DNA of 64,000 nucleotides from Tridacna crocea (lineage: Eukaryota; Mollusca; Bivalvia; Cardiida; Cardiidae). Numbering within the stretch: the stretch's first letter is position 1; every line of letters starts with the position of its first letter. Positions 42,340 through 52,406 of this stretch are shown here, piece after piece. The notes under the pieces are model-generated. The model was not told where the DNA came from. It saw nothing but the letters and a program-made list of their open reading frames with translations, and did not search any database. The position numbers and the translations under genes are program-made. The DNA lies in assembly GCA_943736015.1 (NCBI GenBank), contig OX031069.1, positions 38,722,728 through 38,786,727 of the forward strand, given 5' to 3'.

Positions 42340-42744
42340 CCTAATTATTAATTTTTTCCTCAATGTGGGCCGTGCACATATGTCTGTCTTTATCTAAGTA
42401 AAATTCGATGTTTTGTTCTAACATGCTTTGTCTGAAAAAAGAGAATGGAAATATAGGGTAATATTTTTTCCATATAATAGTCAATTCTTTCTGAAAAATA
42501 GTTAGCTCAGATTTTCTATTGTTTTGTGATTTTTGTCTATATTACAAAATCATTGTAACAGCTTGGGCGGAGATGTAGATCTACTTTTTTTATATGACAG
42601 GCTGTTTTTATGAAAAGAAAGATAGCTATGATCTTTAAACTGTTATTTTGTTAGTTTGTCTATATCAAAGAGAAAGATCTTTTGAAAAACTTAAGGGCGT
42701 AAGGGTTTCTGAAATTTATGAGTATCAAAGATACATCTTTACAG

Positions 42745-42984
42745 CTGAAAAGGAAAAGGAAAAACTCTTCTAATACTAGAAATTGTGTAGAATGGTTTCG
42801 CTGTGACAAACTAACCAATAAAAATATATCGTGGGGCATAGAAAAAAATTCAAGGGATTTGTCCCCATGTAAAACCGGAAACGACACCAGCGCTTCCTTT
42901 GAAAGCCTGTTAGACATGACAAACAATTTATATCCGTCGCAATCTGAGCAACCTTGCAGCTGCCAGGGGAAATCTTTGGTATGA
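42745..42984 (+). CDS. Possible terminal exon, unknown product
   Basis: Not recognised. An open frame runs from just after a stop at 42700 to a stop at 42982-42984. CATCTTTACAG at 42734-42744 could be a splice acceptor in phase with the frame, and an in-frame ATG at 42718 is the alternative start but has a weak context. The 79 residues after the acceptor begin with a basic LKRKRK stretch, then include two cysteine pairs (CVEWFRC, CSC) and an S/N/T/D-rich segment ending in GKSLV. No membrane segment was seen. An AATAAA lies 28 bases after the stop and a Pal-A begins shortly after that. The segment is free of the window's repeats. The antisense frame at 42660-42992 is probably its shadow. Confidence is low because no homolog or upstream exon was identified. 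Confidence 0.3.
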   Translation: MKRKRKNSSNTRNCVEWFRCDKLTNKNISWGIEKNSRDLSPCKTGNDTSASFESLLDMTNNLYPSQSEQPCSCQGKSLV

Positions 42985-43011
42985 AGACACAAAACTGATT
43001 AGAAGTTCTTT

Positions 43012-43017
43012 AATAAA
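43012..43017 (+). promoter_or_regulatory. Possible polyadenylation signal AATAAA
   Basis: Lies 28 bases downstream of the candidate stop at 42984. AATAAA is common by chance in AT-rich DNA. Confidence 0.3.
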
Positions 43018-43031
43018 TAAGATAAAATGCT

Positions 43032-43260
43032 TTAACCCGTTACCAAACGACAATATTTTAGACTAGTCCAAATTGAAAGCACTGGCAGACGACAAAATAA
43101 AAGTGACTGAAAATTCGAAATTTGTTTTGTGAATGGTAGAAAACATTGTGGGAAAAGGAGAAAATGCTGGTTACCAGCATTTTTTCCTTTTCCCACAATG
43201 TTTTCTAAAGGCTTCTTTCTCAGGGGCGTCAAAAGTAGGGATTGTGTGGTAATGGGTTAA
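43032..43260 (+). mobile_element. Pal-A MITE heading duplication unit 1
   Basis: TTAACCCGTTACCAAACG to GGTAATGGGTTAA, 229 bp with an almost perfect hairpin. Confidence 0.95.
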
Positions 43261-43615
43261 ATCTGACCTTAAACTGGGTTCAAAACCAGTGTACATGTGT
43301 CTATAGAAGGTTTACTCTGTCAGTATAAAGGGAATTATGAAAAGTACTTAAATGTTCCAGTGCAATGGGTGTCGATCTATGGCTTTCGTACTGTACTGTG
43401 TCCATTAATAACTTGTTTTTGGTGACGTCTGTTATAATCCATTTTGTAATAATTTATTACAAAATGGGTTAGGAGAACATTATTACAATTCAGGTAGATA
43501 GTAACAACATGTTTTGTAATAAAACCCCGAATTGTAATAAAACATTAAGTTCGCAATGAAAGGAGAAAATCTATCATTCTCAATAGAATTGGGCAAGTTT
43601 TAATCAGTCAGTGCC

Positions 43616-43845
43616 TTAACTCTTTACCACACGACAAAATTTTTGATTGGTTCAAATTGTTAGCATTTGCAGACGACAAAATAAAAGTGACTGAAAATTT
43701 GAAATTTGTTTTGTGAAGGGTAGAAAACATTGTGGGAAAAGGAGAAAATGCTGGTTACCAGCACTTTCTCCTTTTCCCACAATGTTTTCTAAAGGCTTCT
43801 TTCTCAGGAGCGTCAAAAGTAGAAAATTGTGTGGTAATGGGTTAA
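43616..43845 (+). mobile_element. Pal-A MITE heading duplication unit 2
   Basis: TTAACTCTTTACCACACG to GGTAATGGGTTAA. One hairpin change (CAGCACTTTC) and GGGATTGTG altered to GAAAATTGTG distinguish it from the first. Confidence 0.95.
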
Positions 43846-44222
43846 ATCTGACCTTAAACTGGGTTCAAAACCAGTGTACATGTATCTATAGAAGGTTTAC
43901 GCTGTCAGTATAACGGGAATTATGAAAAGGACCTAAATGTTCCTGTGCAATGGATGTCGATCTATGGCTTTCTAACTGTATTGTTTCTATTGATAACTTG
44001 TTTTGGTGACGTCTGTTACAACCCCTTTTGTAGTGATTTATTATTAGCGATTTATGACGGTGACACAATTATTACAAAACGGGTTAGGAGAACATTATTA
44101 CAATTCGGGTAGATAGTTACAACCTGTTTTGTAATAAAACCCCGAATTGTAATAAAATATTAAGTTGGCAATGAAAAGATATAAATCTATCATTCTCAAT
44201 AGAATTGGGCAAGTTTTAATCA

Positions 44223-44800
44223 GTCAGTGCCTTTAAGACTGTTGTGTTTATATCTCTTTCATAATTATAAAGTACAATGTATAAGTGTGTAACTTGCCCA
44301 ATTCTATAGAGAATGACGGAATTTTTTTCTTTTTAATGCGCACTTAATGTTTTATTACAACTCGGGTTTTCATTACAAAACGGGTTGTAACTGTTTACCC
44401 GAATTGTAATGATGTTCTCCCGACCCGTTTTGTAATAAATTATTACAAAGCGGGGTTTTATTACAAAACGGGTTGTAACTGTCAACCCGAATTGTAATAA
44501 TGTTCTCCCAACCTGTTTTGTAATAATTCTATCACCATCATGTTAGTCAACTTTTTCGATTACAATAATTCGATAAATTCAGTTGAAAAAAAAAATACAC
44601 TCCTATCTGTCAGTGTCTTGAAAACGTGTATTTAGATCAATTTCATAATTGTAAAATACAATATCGTATAAGTGTTTATCTTGCCCATTCTATTGAGAAT
44701 GATATATTTTCTCTTTTCATTGCGAACTGATTTTTTTTTTTTTAAATTCGGGTTTGTATTACAAAACGGGTTGTAACTGTCTACCCGACGTCTACTTTTT
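44223..44800. repeat. Tandem and inverted array of ACGGGTTGTAA motifs
   Basis: GTCAGTGCCTTTAAG through AACTTGCCCAATTC and GAGAATGA (44223-44318) recurs diverged at 44610-44702. Between them are two 88-bp units starting at 44363 and 44451, each with CATTACAAAACGGGTTGTAA-like and CCCGAATTGTAAT motifs. The array is inverted relative to the end of the adjacent duplication, so the whole can fold back. Confidence 0.8.
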
Positions 44801-44964
44801 CGTCGGCCAAAGCCTAGATTAGTATATAAGCAACTGCACACGACAAAGGCAGACGTGGATTACGCCAGGGCCGTTTAAAGGCGGGATTACGTGAAAAAGG
44901 GGTACGGTGTTTAAGTGACCTATATATAGAGAAAAGCTTTTTGAAACTACAGTATGAAAATAAG

Positions 44965-45082
44965 TAAAAGCCTATTACAACATTTTTCCCAGAATGTACT
45001 GTACACTTTTTTTTTTTTATTTCAGCCCCATTTAATTTGTCGGCTGCAAATGCTTTCAATTTGAAAAAGTCGTCTGGTAATA
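44965..45082 (-). mobile_element. Pal-A flank fragment
   Basis: CCTATTACAACATTTTTCCC then AATTTGTCGGCTGCAAATGC and TCGTCTGGTAATAC. Confidence 0.55.
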
Positions 45083-45185
45083 CTTTTATCCTTAACCTGC
45101 TAAAAAAAGAAAATTTGAAAACAACGGTTGACACCAAGAATTTTGGTTTCCAAAGTTATATTGAGGGGAAAAATTATCTCCTTAT

Positions 45186-45225
45186 CGGACAGTGTAGATC
45201 CAAGATCAGACTGCACATTCCGCAA
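45186..45225. mobile_element. Pal-C left half
   Basis: CGGACAGTGTAGATCCAAG with ATCAGACTGCACATTC. The leader ATCTCCTTATCGG is like those before 42001 and 50059, showing that the unit extends further left. Confidence 0.6.
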
Positions 45226-45504
45226 TTGGGTCCTTAAGTCATTCTTAGTAACCTAGAATTTAAGCTTAGTCAGGGAAAATCCAAACGCAAAATGTCACAT
45301 GGACCCTTGTGTATACGTCAACCCAGCATTACGTCCCAATTAGTCTAAATGTTTATTGCAGGCGTATGTTTTAGTTCACCCTGGAGTAGTTCCTTAAATC
45401 AAATTATGAGTCGTGATTATTGCTTTCTGTCTACAGTTTTGCTCGGGCTTCCCCAAACTTAGATATAGAACATTGCTACAGAATTTAGTTCACCCTCGCA
45501 AGCT

Positions 45505-46105
45505 TAGGAGTTGTTGTCTGCGCATGTCATTTTCTTCGAAGATTCTACCTCTTTGTTATGACGTATCACTACCCCATTTCTTTTTTTTTTTTTTTTTGGG
45601 GGGGGGGGGGGTGGCATAGTTGTCCTGCGCGGTATAAAGTAGCAATGGAGACACTGACTTTTACCAATACGTTTGAGGAAAAATGAGGCATGTTTTAGCT
45701 CCAGATTTCTCTAAACTGCTGATCAGAGCTGAATGAATCGCATCAGGTAGCGTTTTATTGAGTAAACGAGTATTTTAGATTAAAAATTCATTTTGTCTCG
45801 TTGAAAAGTAGTCCAGTTTTGTACCCAGATTGCCCAAAATTAGATAAATACATGTGTATTTGTAGAATGCCATCTAGTTTAAACTTATATATTTTACATC
45901 GATTGAGAAAACAAGTTCTAACAACTTATACTAATCTCTCTCGATTCTGCTTCCTGGGAACTATACCAGTAGTGTGTGGCCGATGAAAAATCCCAAAGTT
46001 GACACCAGCGCCTGGGTATCGAACTCAGGACCTTATGGTTACGAGGTAGACGCTCTACCTCACAGCCACGGACACCACACATAGAATGCCATCTAGCGGG
46101 AGATA
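45505..46105 (+). repeat. Rep-H split by SINE-beta
   Basis: From GTTGTCTGCGCATGTCAT to CCATCTAG at 45877, then resuming at 46082 and ending GCGGGAGATAATG. A T run followed by about 14 G replaces the usual CCCC...GGGG segment at 45578-45611. Confidence 0.9.
45878..46081 (-). mobile_element. SINE-beta, complete, with 15-bp target duplication
   Basis: In reverse: GGTGTCCGTGGCTGTGAGG, GTAGAGCGTC (A box region), TGAGTTCGATACCCAGG (B box), TGTCAACTTTGGGAT, AGTTCCCAGGAAGCAGAATC, GAGAGAGATTAGTA, ending ATCGATGTAAAATATATAAG and TTTAAA. TAGAATGCCATCTAG stands at 45863-45877 and again at 46082-46096, the expected signature of target-primed insertion. 204 bp. Confidence 0.95.
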
Positions 46106-46198
46106 ATGCATTAGGAGTAGAACTGGCAATCTAGTAGCCATGGTTTTCTGTCTCATTCAAACGCAACGCAATCGTGGGATTGTCCATGGGTGAGACAA

Positions 46199-46325
46199 TT
46201 CAGAGATGTAGCTTAGTATCGGTGTGAAAGCCATGACATACGTATGTGAAGAGTATGTGAGCTGATATGTGATTTGACTGTATGACTGATATAATGTTGA
46301 AAGCGACGTAAAACACCATTCTACC
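46199..46325 (+). mobile_element. SINE-delta 3' part
   Basis: TAGCTTAGTATCGGTGTGAAA, then GACTGATATAATGTTGAAAGC and GACGTAAAACACCATTC (edges trimmed). Confidence 0.55.
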
Positions 46326-46439
46326 AAATGATTTATTGATCAGCCTCACACTTTTTTAACTTTGTTTATGTTGGAGAGCAGCCAGTGCTTTGATAAAACA
46401 ATAATTATGCCAAGTATCGAGTGACTTCCAGAAAACAAA

Positions 46440-46529
46440 ACTTTAAGTTTATCCGAAATAAAATCAATTGCCGACGACAGATTAAATGCAACTGAACACT
46501 TGGTATTTATCTTTTAAAGGAGAAAAGCA
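46440..46529 (+). mobile_element. Pal-A left-flank fragment
   Basis: AACTTTAAGTTTATCCG, AAAATCAATTGCCGACGAC, AAATGCAACTGAACAC, then TTTAAAGGAGAAAAGC, where Pal-K begins. Confidence 0.5.
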
Positions 46530-46722
46530 GAGCCCCAGATAAGAAGGAGTGATGGTATTCTAAATCCATTGTATCTCTTCCTAACCCTATGCTTTGGGTA
46601 CTCATTAGAATCGTCTCTATGAGACGATTCTTATGAGTACCCATAACATAGGGTTTAGTGGAAGATTATTAATATTTTCAATTTTGAAACCAAAATCACT
46701 CACTCCATCTGGCGCTCTGAAA
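46530..46722. mobile_element. Pal-K foldback element
   Basis: GAGCCCCAGATAAGAAGG and TTCTAAATCCATTGTATCTC lead to a hairpin (46585-46652) with arm GGGTACTCATTAGAATCGTC. AATATTTTCAATTTTGAAAC and CACTCCATCTGGCGCTC close it. It is the same as 63724-63917. Confidence 0.8.
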
Positions 46723-47540
46723 AATCGTTCTGGAAACAGAAAAACGATGCCATACATATTGTATTTTCAGAATGCTTTGAAAAGTGTTCTTCGTAAGGAC
46801 CGTGAAAAATAAAATACGGATTATATGGTCGAAGGTAAATAAGGGAACGTCTGGAATAGTTGAAGTACCATCAACCGAGTACCTTACGAGATGGACTCGT
46901 AAGTTTTACTTGTTAACATGTACCTGTTAATCCTTTGGCTACTTTATGTTTTAAATCATGTTTCCAATAGAAACATCTCTGAATGAGTAGTTTCCCCTTT
47001 GCGAGAACAGGAATCCTAAAGATTAAGTAAAATAAATTAGTGATAATACAAAAGAAAATCAAAGCGTTGAGAACGCTGAAGTGGTATTTGTCAAGGAAAC
47101 CCATTGTGTGGAATTAATAGTTTGAAAGAAACAGAGACATACTGTTCAAATATTGGCTTAAAAGTCAACCCACTAAGCAAATGAATACCTTTTCGGTTAA
47201 AGGGAGAGTACTCATGACAAAGTTTTGTTTATTTTTAGTGGTCTCCCTTCGATCATTAGGAGGAAGCAGGAGTAACGCCCCTTGACAGTAGGATGCATGA
47301 CGAATAGAGAGAAAAATCCTGTTGATATATCGCACAAAATTAAGTTTGTTCCTGAAAACTATAATTTTGAAATATCTCTAGCCTTTTACAATTAGTTTCC
47401 AACATTACAATCAATTACCTCGATCTATAAATATTCATGAGCAATCAAATGGAGTAGCGCGCAATCATAGGACGAACAAGCCATGCAACGAATTGGTTTT
47501 GGAACGTAAAAGCCCAGGGTCAGTTGGCAAATTTGTATCA
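46723..47540. other. No recognisable feature
   Basis: No repeat family was recognised. A 63-codon minus frame at 46913-47104 is hydrophobic but has no supporting context. Confidence 0.4.
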
Positions 47541-47806
47541 TTGCGCCAATAAAAGGCTATTGGCGAGAGAAGCTATTTTCAATCAAAAATAAGTATCTCA
47601 ACGATGGATGACCTCGCCCAATGTGTTTTAATATGCCATTTCAGATTATATATCTGAGTGCCACCGTAAAACTCATTTGCCTGAGAAAAAATGAGTTTAA
47701 CTGGGTTTATTTCCTTTGGCTTTGCACAAAATAAGATACATGGTTATCAAAATTCAATCTTGAACTCATAGTGGTATTGTCTTCGACAAATACCACAAAA
47801 ACCTCA
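47541..47806 (-). repeat. Rep-M, free-standing reverse copy
   Basis: From CATTGCGCCAATAAAAGG to GACAAATACCACAAAAAC. It aligns along its whole length with 16004-16285 and stops where the inner part of that element stops. Confidence 0.85.
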
Positions 47807-48055
47807 CAGGAAACAAAATTGCATTCTTGTTTGGAGTGCGTAAAGGTTCCGAATAAACTCATGATACCATATAGACATTATTATATTCCTGTCTTTCCAT
47901 ACGTATTTTTTCACGACAAAATAAACGGGGAGAAAAAACTCGTAATGCCCTCTTCGAAGCAAATTTAGTATTTCATGCATAAAAATGCAAATGGGAAGGC
48001 TGAAACAGATCAAGTTTTTGGGGAGAAGAACGAGACGGGATAGAAAGTAAGGAAC

Positions 48056-48407
48056 GGTACACCACAAAAAAGGTAGCCCTCCACACTAATTTATCAGTGG
48101 ATTTTTCTATAGTCATTTACAACTTGTCCTTTGTAAGTGCATGGCGGGAAATGAATTCTAATGTGGTCCAGTTGATTATTTTTGTTATTTAAAGTTTCTA
48201 ACATCGTGGAAGAAGTAAGCAAAGGTCCACCAGAAAAAAGGTACCCTCAGCACTGATATGTCATTGAATTTTCCTCTTTATAACAGACGACACGTTTTCG
48301 ACTTGTCTATATTTTAAATGCATGGGGCAAACGATGCTCATTTGGCTCAGCTGTTATGATTGATTTGAACCCATAAGAACATTGTGGAAAAAGTCAGCGA
48401 AAGTCCA
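48056..48407 (+). repeat. Degenerate ~170-bp tandem repeat
   Basis: GGTACACCACAAAAAAGG (48056), GGTCCACCAGAAAAAAGG (48224) and AGTCCACAAGAAAACACG (48402) start successive units. Each also contains a CACTRATWTRTCA and a GTGGAARAAGTMAGC motif. Divergence is high. Confidence 0.6.
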
Positions 48408-48626
48408 CAAGAAAACACGACGCATTCTAGACTTGATCGTTTTAGATCAATTTGCAAACGACGAAATTCTTGTGGTTCAAAGACGTAACCCGTAGTGAGA
48501 TTATAGAACACATTGTGGGGAAATGAGAAAATGCTGGTTACCAGCATTTTCTCATTTTTCCCACGAGGTTTCTAAGCCCCTCTTCTAGAGGGTCATAAAA
48601 AGACGGAACTATTTTGTAAAGGGTTA
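48408..48626 (+). mobile_element. Pal-A MITE
   Basis: The left end is unclear (GACGCATTCTAGACTTG). The hairpin GTGGGGAAATGAGAAAATGC is changed in both arms at the GAGAAA/TTTCTC step, and the right end is GTAAAGGGTTAA. Confidence 0.8.
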
Positions 48627-48999
48627 AAGTCAACTTAGGAGTTGAGCGCGGGTGGTAATAATTATGTTGGAGACGTAACGATCTCAAGCGATAGCAACTC
48701 TATAATGTAAGTTTGCTAGAAAGAATTCTGAGAAGAAATTACAAGGTTCCCTATTTGGGACTTAAATTTTGAATGTTTACTGCTGTTACGAAGCAGATAG
48801 AACCATCTTGTCAAAAACTTTCCTTTTTTTTTTTGGTAAAAAAATGGTGTACACTTTTTTGTGTACTTAGAATATTCATTCAAGCAATTTCAAAAATGCT
48901 CATTCCAGAGTAAAATAGAATCAAAACAATGAGACTGAAAGTTTTTAATTCAAGTCGTCTGTTGTTCGTTGCTTTTTATGTCATATGTGAAAGAAAACT

Positions 49000-49005
49000 T
49001 TTATT
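49000..49005 (-). promoter_or_regulatory. Possible polyadenylation signal AATAAA
   Basis: On the minus strand, about 145 bases downstream of the candidate stop at 49150. Confidence 0.35.
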
Positions 49006-49149
49006 AGCAAGACAAATGATAAAATGACAACTATAATAATATTCGGAAATATGATTGTAATATTTTTCTTTTTTAGTTTAAAAATGACTGTTTTGGAAAA
49101 AAAATGATATGGCATATTCTAGCAATATCAGCATCTTATGAAAACAAGT

Positions 49150-49407
49150 TCAAAGGAATCTAGTATCTAATGCAAACCAGTAGTAAATGCGGCCACCATT
49201 TTCATCCTTGCCAACATCGGTATCGACGCCCCAATAACCTTTGAACTCTTTCAAGTCTTTCAAGTCAACATACAACAGAACCTGCCCCCTGGGAACGAAC
49301 AATACGGGGAGTGTAGCCAAATCAGCTTCTGATCCCGTCAAGTATGCTGAATATAAAACTTCCCCCAATTCCTTGGTGTCCATCTTGGTTTCGTGACGCG
49401 GTCTCAT
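49150..49407 (-). CDS. Small candidate protein gene or terminal exon, unknown family
   Basis: Not recognised. This is the most gene-like frame in the window, with 85 codons including the first ATG at 49407. A second in-frame ATG at 49383 (AAGATGG, A at -3 and G at +4) has the stronger initiation context and would give 77 residues starting MDTKELGEV. The predicted chain is acidic and soluble. It has a hydrophobic strand-like LPVLFV and QVLLYVDL (mid-protein) and a C-terminal aromatic patch GRIYYWF. No signal peptide, transmembrane helix or known motif was seen. The frame is visibly richer in G+C than the AT-rich surroundings, sits in about 1 kb free of the window's repeats, and is followed by AATAAA. 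An in-frame stop lies two codons before the first ATG, with no pyrimidine-rich acceptor there, so a single-exon gene is possible. A terminal exon of a larger minus-strand gene is the alternative. Confidence 0.4.
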   Translation of the reverse strand: MRPRHETKMDTKELGEVLYSAYLTGSEADLATLPVLFVPRGQVLLYVDLKDLKEFKGYWGVDTDVGKDENGGRIYYWFALDTRFL

Positions 49408-49638
49408 ATTCTATGCATCGTTGCCTTATCTTTTTGCCTATCTTTGTAACAGATCTTACTAGAGGGGCTTAACGTGTTAGCATTCGGTATCCAGTCGACC
49501 CTTGTCGTCAAGCAATGAATTAAGATCGGCGATACATACCAATTATGCATATGATTAAAGACAATTCTTGACCAACAGTTTTTATAGACATAGGCCAACG
49601 AACTTTGTATCTGTCCGTAGTGTACCGTACCGCTTGAC

Positions 49639-49871
49639 TTAACCCATTACCACACAATCCCTACCTACTTTTGACGCCCCTGAGAAAGAGGCCTTTTGAA
49701 AACACTATGGGAAAAGGAGAAAATGCTGGTAACCAGCATTTTCTCCTTTTCCCACAGTGTTTTCTACCCTTCCCAGAACAAATTTCTATTTTTTAGTCAC
49801 CTATATTTTGTCGTCTGCAAATGCTTTCAATTTGGACTAGTCTAAAATTTTCTCGTGTGGTAAAGAGTTAA
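49639..49871 (-). mobile_element. Pal-A MITE, intact
   Basis: TTAACCCATTACCACAC to GTGGTAAAGAGTTAA, 233 bp. The hairpin is perfect apart from ACTATGGG against CCCACAGT. Confidence 0.95.
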
Positions 49872-50058
49872 AAAGAGTTTCAATCTCCAAAGAACCACAA
49901 AGAAAGTCTTCATTTTTATACATTAGTATATCAGAAATAGGCAAGTCGTTCACCCTTACCTTTCTAAACTAAAATGAAGTTTTTTAATTGGATAGTAAAA
50001 ATTAACATATTGTTATTTCATTCAAAATTATATTTTGGGGAATATTTTATCTCCTTGT

Positions 50059-50124
50059 CGGACAGTGTAGATTCAAGATCAGACTGCACGTTCTGTGCAG
50101 TCTGATCTTGATCTACACTGTCCG
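50059..50124. mobile_element. Pal-C hairpin, near perfect
   Basis: CGGACAGTGTAGATTCAAG to CTTGATCTACACTGTCCG, 66 bp with one mismatch near the arm middle. Confidence 0.9.
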
Positions 50125-50345
50125 AAAAAGGTCAGAGAGTTGCGCCTATGAGCTGCCTATGGGTCAACAGAGAAACTACGTTAATCAATGGATAATATGT
50201 TTCCCATATTTCTACATATTTATTTCCAATCAAGTTGGTGGTTAACCCCATTTTTCATGACCTTGACATTATTCCCTATAGGCTAATTATCTGATTTAAT
50301 TCCTATCTACCCCAACATCTATATATGCCACCCGCACTTTATACT

Positions 50346-50440
50346 AACCCTTTACAAAAAACAAACACGTAATTAGAAATTTTGAAGATAAGACTTTTGA
50401 AAATATTGTTGGAAAAGGACAAAATGCTGGTAATCAAGTT
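50346..50440 (-). mobile_element. Pal-A half
   Basis: TAACCCTTTACAAAAAACA, ACTTTTGAAAATATTGTTGG and GGACAAAATGCTGGTAATC; the right arm is missing. Confidence 0.6.
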
Positions 50441-50698
50441 TAAAAGTGAGATATATTTTATTTCCCCCTCCCCTTCCCAAACTATAATGTAAGAAAATGA
50501 GTTATCACCGTGTATTAAGTTCGATTTTGGACTCTTCTGAACAAAAAAAAACCCAAATCGTCAGGTTTTCATGTCACTTGCTCTTTCTTAGTTAAATTCG
50601 ATATTAGGAACTTTTTTGCCCATTGCATGGATTACCAACTGGAATTCACAGAGCGTACAGTCAAGTCTTGTTTTTTCACTTTTAGCTAATACTAGTAT

Positions 50699-50928
50699 TT
50701 AACCCTTTCCCAAATGACAAACTTTTGGACTAGACCAAATTGAAAGCATTTGTAGACGACAATTCAACTCTTGCTGAAAGGATGATTTCTGTCTATGATA
50801 GGGTAGAAAACATTGTGGGAAAAGGAGAAAATGCTGGTTACCAGCATTTTCTCCTTTTCCTACAATGTTTTCAAAAGGCTACTTTTCAAGACCCGTAAAA
50901 ACCAGGGATTGTTTGGGAAAGGGTTTAG
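50699..50928 (+). mobile_element. Pal-A MITE (TTTCCC-end variant)
   Basis: TTAACCCTTTCCCAAATG to TTTGGGAAAGGGTTTA. The hairpin is intact apart from one base near its outer end. Confidence 0.93.
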
Positions 50929-51079
50929 AGAACTAATATCTTCAATCGCTGTGAAATATACTCTGTTGTACATAAAATACGAATCGATTGAATGAGTTGG
51001 CACTTTCATAGGGTAGACTTTGGGGGTAAACATTTTGTCATCTAGCAAAAAATAAGCATCTGAATGACTGTTGCTTTTA

Positions 51080-51291
51080 TTCAACCACTCAGTGCCGACT
51101 TTTAGCGACAATAGAAAGAAAATGCTGTTACAAAATAGAGAAGAGAGGAGAAAAAGCTGGTTCCCAGCATTTGCTCCTTTTCCCACAATTATCAAAGAAA
51201 ATTTGCATCATTTGAGCCACATTGAAATTGTCGTCTGCAAGTGCTTTTAATTTGGAAGGGTAAGATATTTTGTCGTCTGGTAAAGGATTAA
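51080..51291 (-). mobile_element. Pal-A MITE, diverged
   Basis: TTCAACCACTCAGTGCCG start and GTCTGGTAAAGGATTAA end. The hairpin centre is GGTTCCCAGC, and TTGTCGTCTGCAAGTGC is preserved. Confidence 0.8.
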
Positions 51292-51432
51292 TTACATTCA
51301 ATCATTTACAGACGAGGATCCTTTTTATTCAACCCTTCGATTACCATATGACTGTATTGCAATCAGCCAATCATTCATTAAAAAGCAAATAATGAAAATC
51401 CCCACTGCTTTTTGGGGTAAATTATCTACTAA

Positions 51433-51500
51433 GACACTGGACACTGTTGATTCACGATCGGACCTGATGGTCTGTGTTGTTTATTCTTAGTCTATACAAT
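51433..51500. mobile_element. Degenerate Pal-C
   Basis: GGACACTGTTGATTCACGATC and GGTCTGTGTTG keep only a trace of the order. Confidence 0.3.
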
Positions 51501-52062
51501 GCTTGAAAAATCATATAATCTTTGGACAGGACGAGCTAAGAGCTCAGTTGGCTTACTATTATATTATGAGAGAAATATTCACTCTCGTTCGATTATGACA
51601 GCGTGTTCGCTTCCGCCTCAACTCTTAAACTGTGTAATCGATTAGAGCTCCCACTTGTCCGGAACATTATTCCAGGAATGTTCGAAAATCGCACGCTTTC
51701 ATGTACCGGTAATGATTATCCCTTTTTAACACCCTTTACTCCACAAGAAAAAAAATAGGGCTGTAATGGATTTCGTTAATGTTCGTAAGTAGTTTGGTGA
51801 TGACGTAACGGGGAGCGTGGGAACCAATGAATGCATTCTTGGTATTATGATACAAGCTCTTCACCAAACGCAGTTTCTGCCTCCTGGGGGATGTATTAAA
51901 CACCCTTTTGCAACGGCAGGGCTAATATTAAGAGCTATGTTCTGGCAAAACGAGGCTTAATGCATCGCTGTGATATGGACCTAATCACCACACAAATATG
52001 GATTAATAATAGCTGCTTTTTTCTTTAACCGACATGATCATGAGGAAGACTGGTCCTTTGAC
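51501..52062. other. Nothing beyond a short Pal end
   Basis: TTAACACCCTTTACTCCAC at 51728 resembles a Pal-A/B terminus without a following hairpin. Nothing else was recognised. Confidence 0.35.
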
Positions 52063-52174
52063 GAACAGAAAATTGACCGATAGCAAAAAAGCGTCAGCCC
52101 AGATCAGACTGAGCAGGCTGATCCGGGTAAATAATTTACGCAAATTCATTTAGCTCCTTTTTCACAGAGCACGG
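52063..52174. mobile_element. Pal-E element
   Basis: AGAAAATTGACCGATAGC, CAGCCCAGATCAGACTGAGC, AGGCTGATCCGGGTAAAT, outer end TTTTTCACAGAGCACGG. Confidence 0.7.
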
Positions 52175-52406
52175 TTTATTTATTATATATTATAATAGAA
52201 TTGTTTCTACCGATAGTAATTATGATTTTATCATTTCCATCGGAATTAGTTGGGAGTCCAGTGAGGGTGGGGCCCACTAAAAAGTGTGGTAAAGGGAAAA
52301 TGATACCATATAGACGATTGTCTTTTCCGGGATCAAATCGGACTCAGCAAAAAGGCAAGGATCAGAAAAAAAGTTCTGAAGAGCCAATAAGACGTATTTA
52401 CTAGCT

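Larger units (their letters stand above)
43032..44226 (+). repeat. ~600-bp tandem duplication that includes Pal-A
   Basis: Unit 1 (43032-43615) and unit 2 (43616-44226) align throughout: Pal-A, then ATCTGACCTTAAACTGGG, AGAAGGTTTACKCTGTCAG, GATCTATGGCTTTC, and a segment of ATTACAAAACGGGTT-like palindromic motifs, ending TTTAATCAGTCAGTGCC. Unit 2 has about 45 extra bases near 44036. The junction falls exactly on the TTAA of Pal-A. Confidence 0.93.

Noticed and set aside
42660-42992. 110-codon minus-strand frame
   Set aside because: Antisense to the better-supported plus-strand candidate exon and lacks its own signals.
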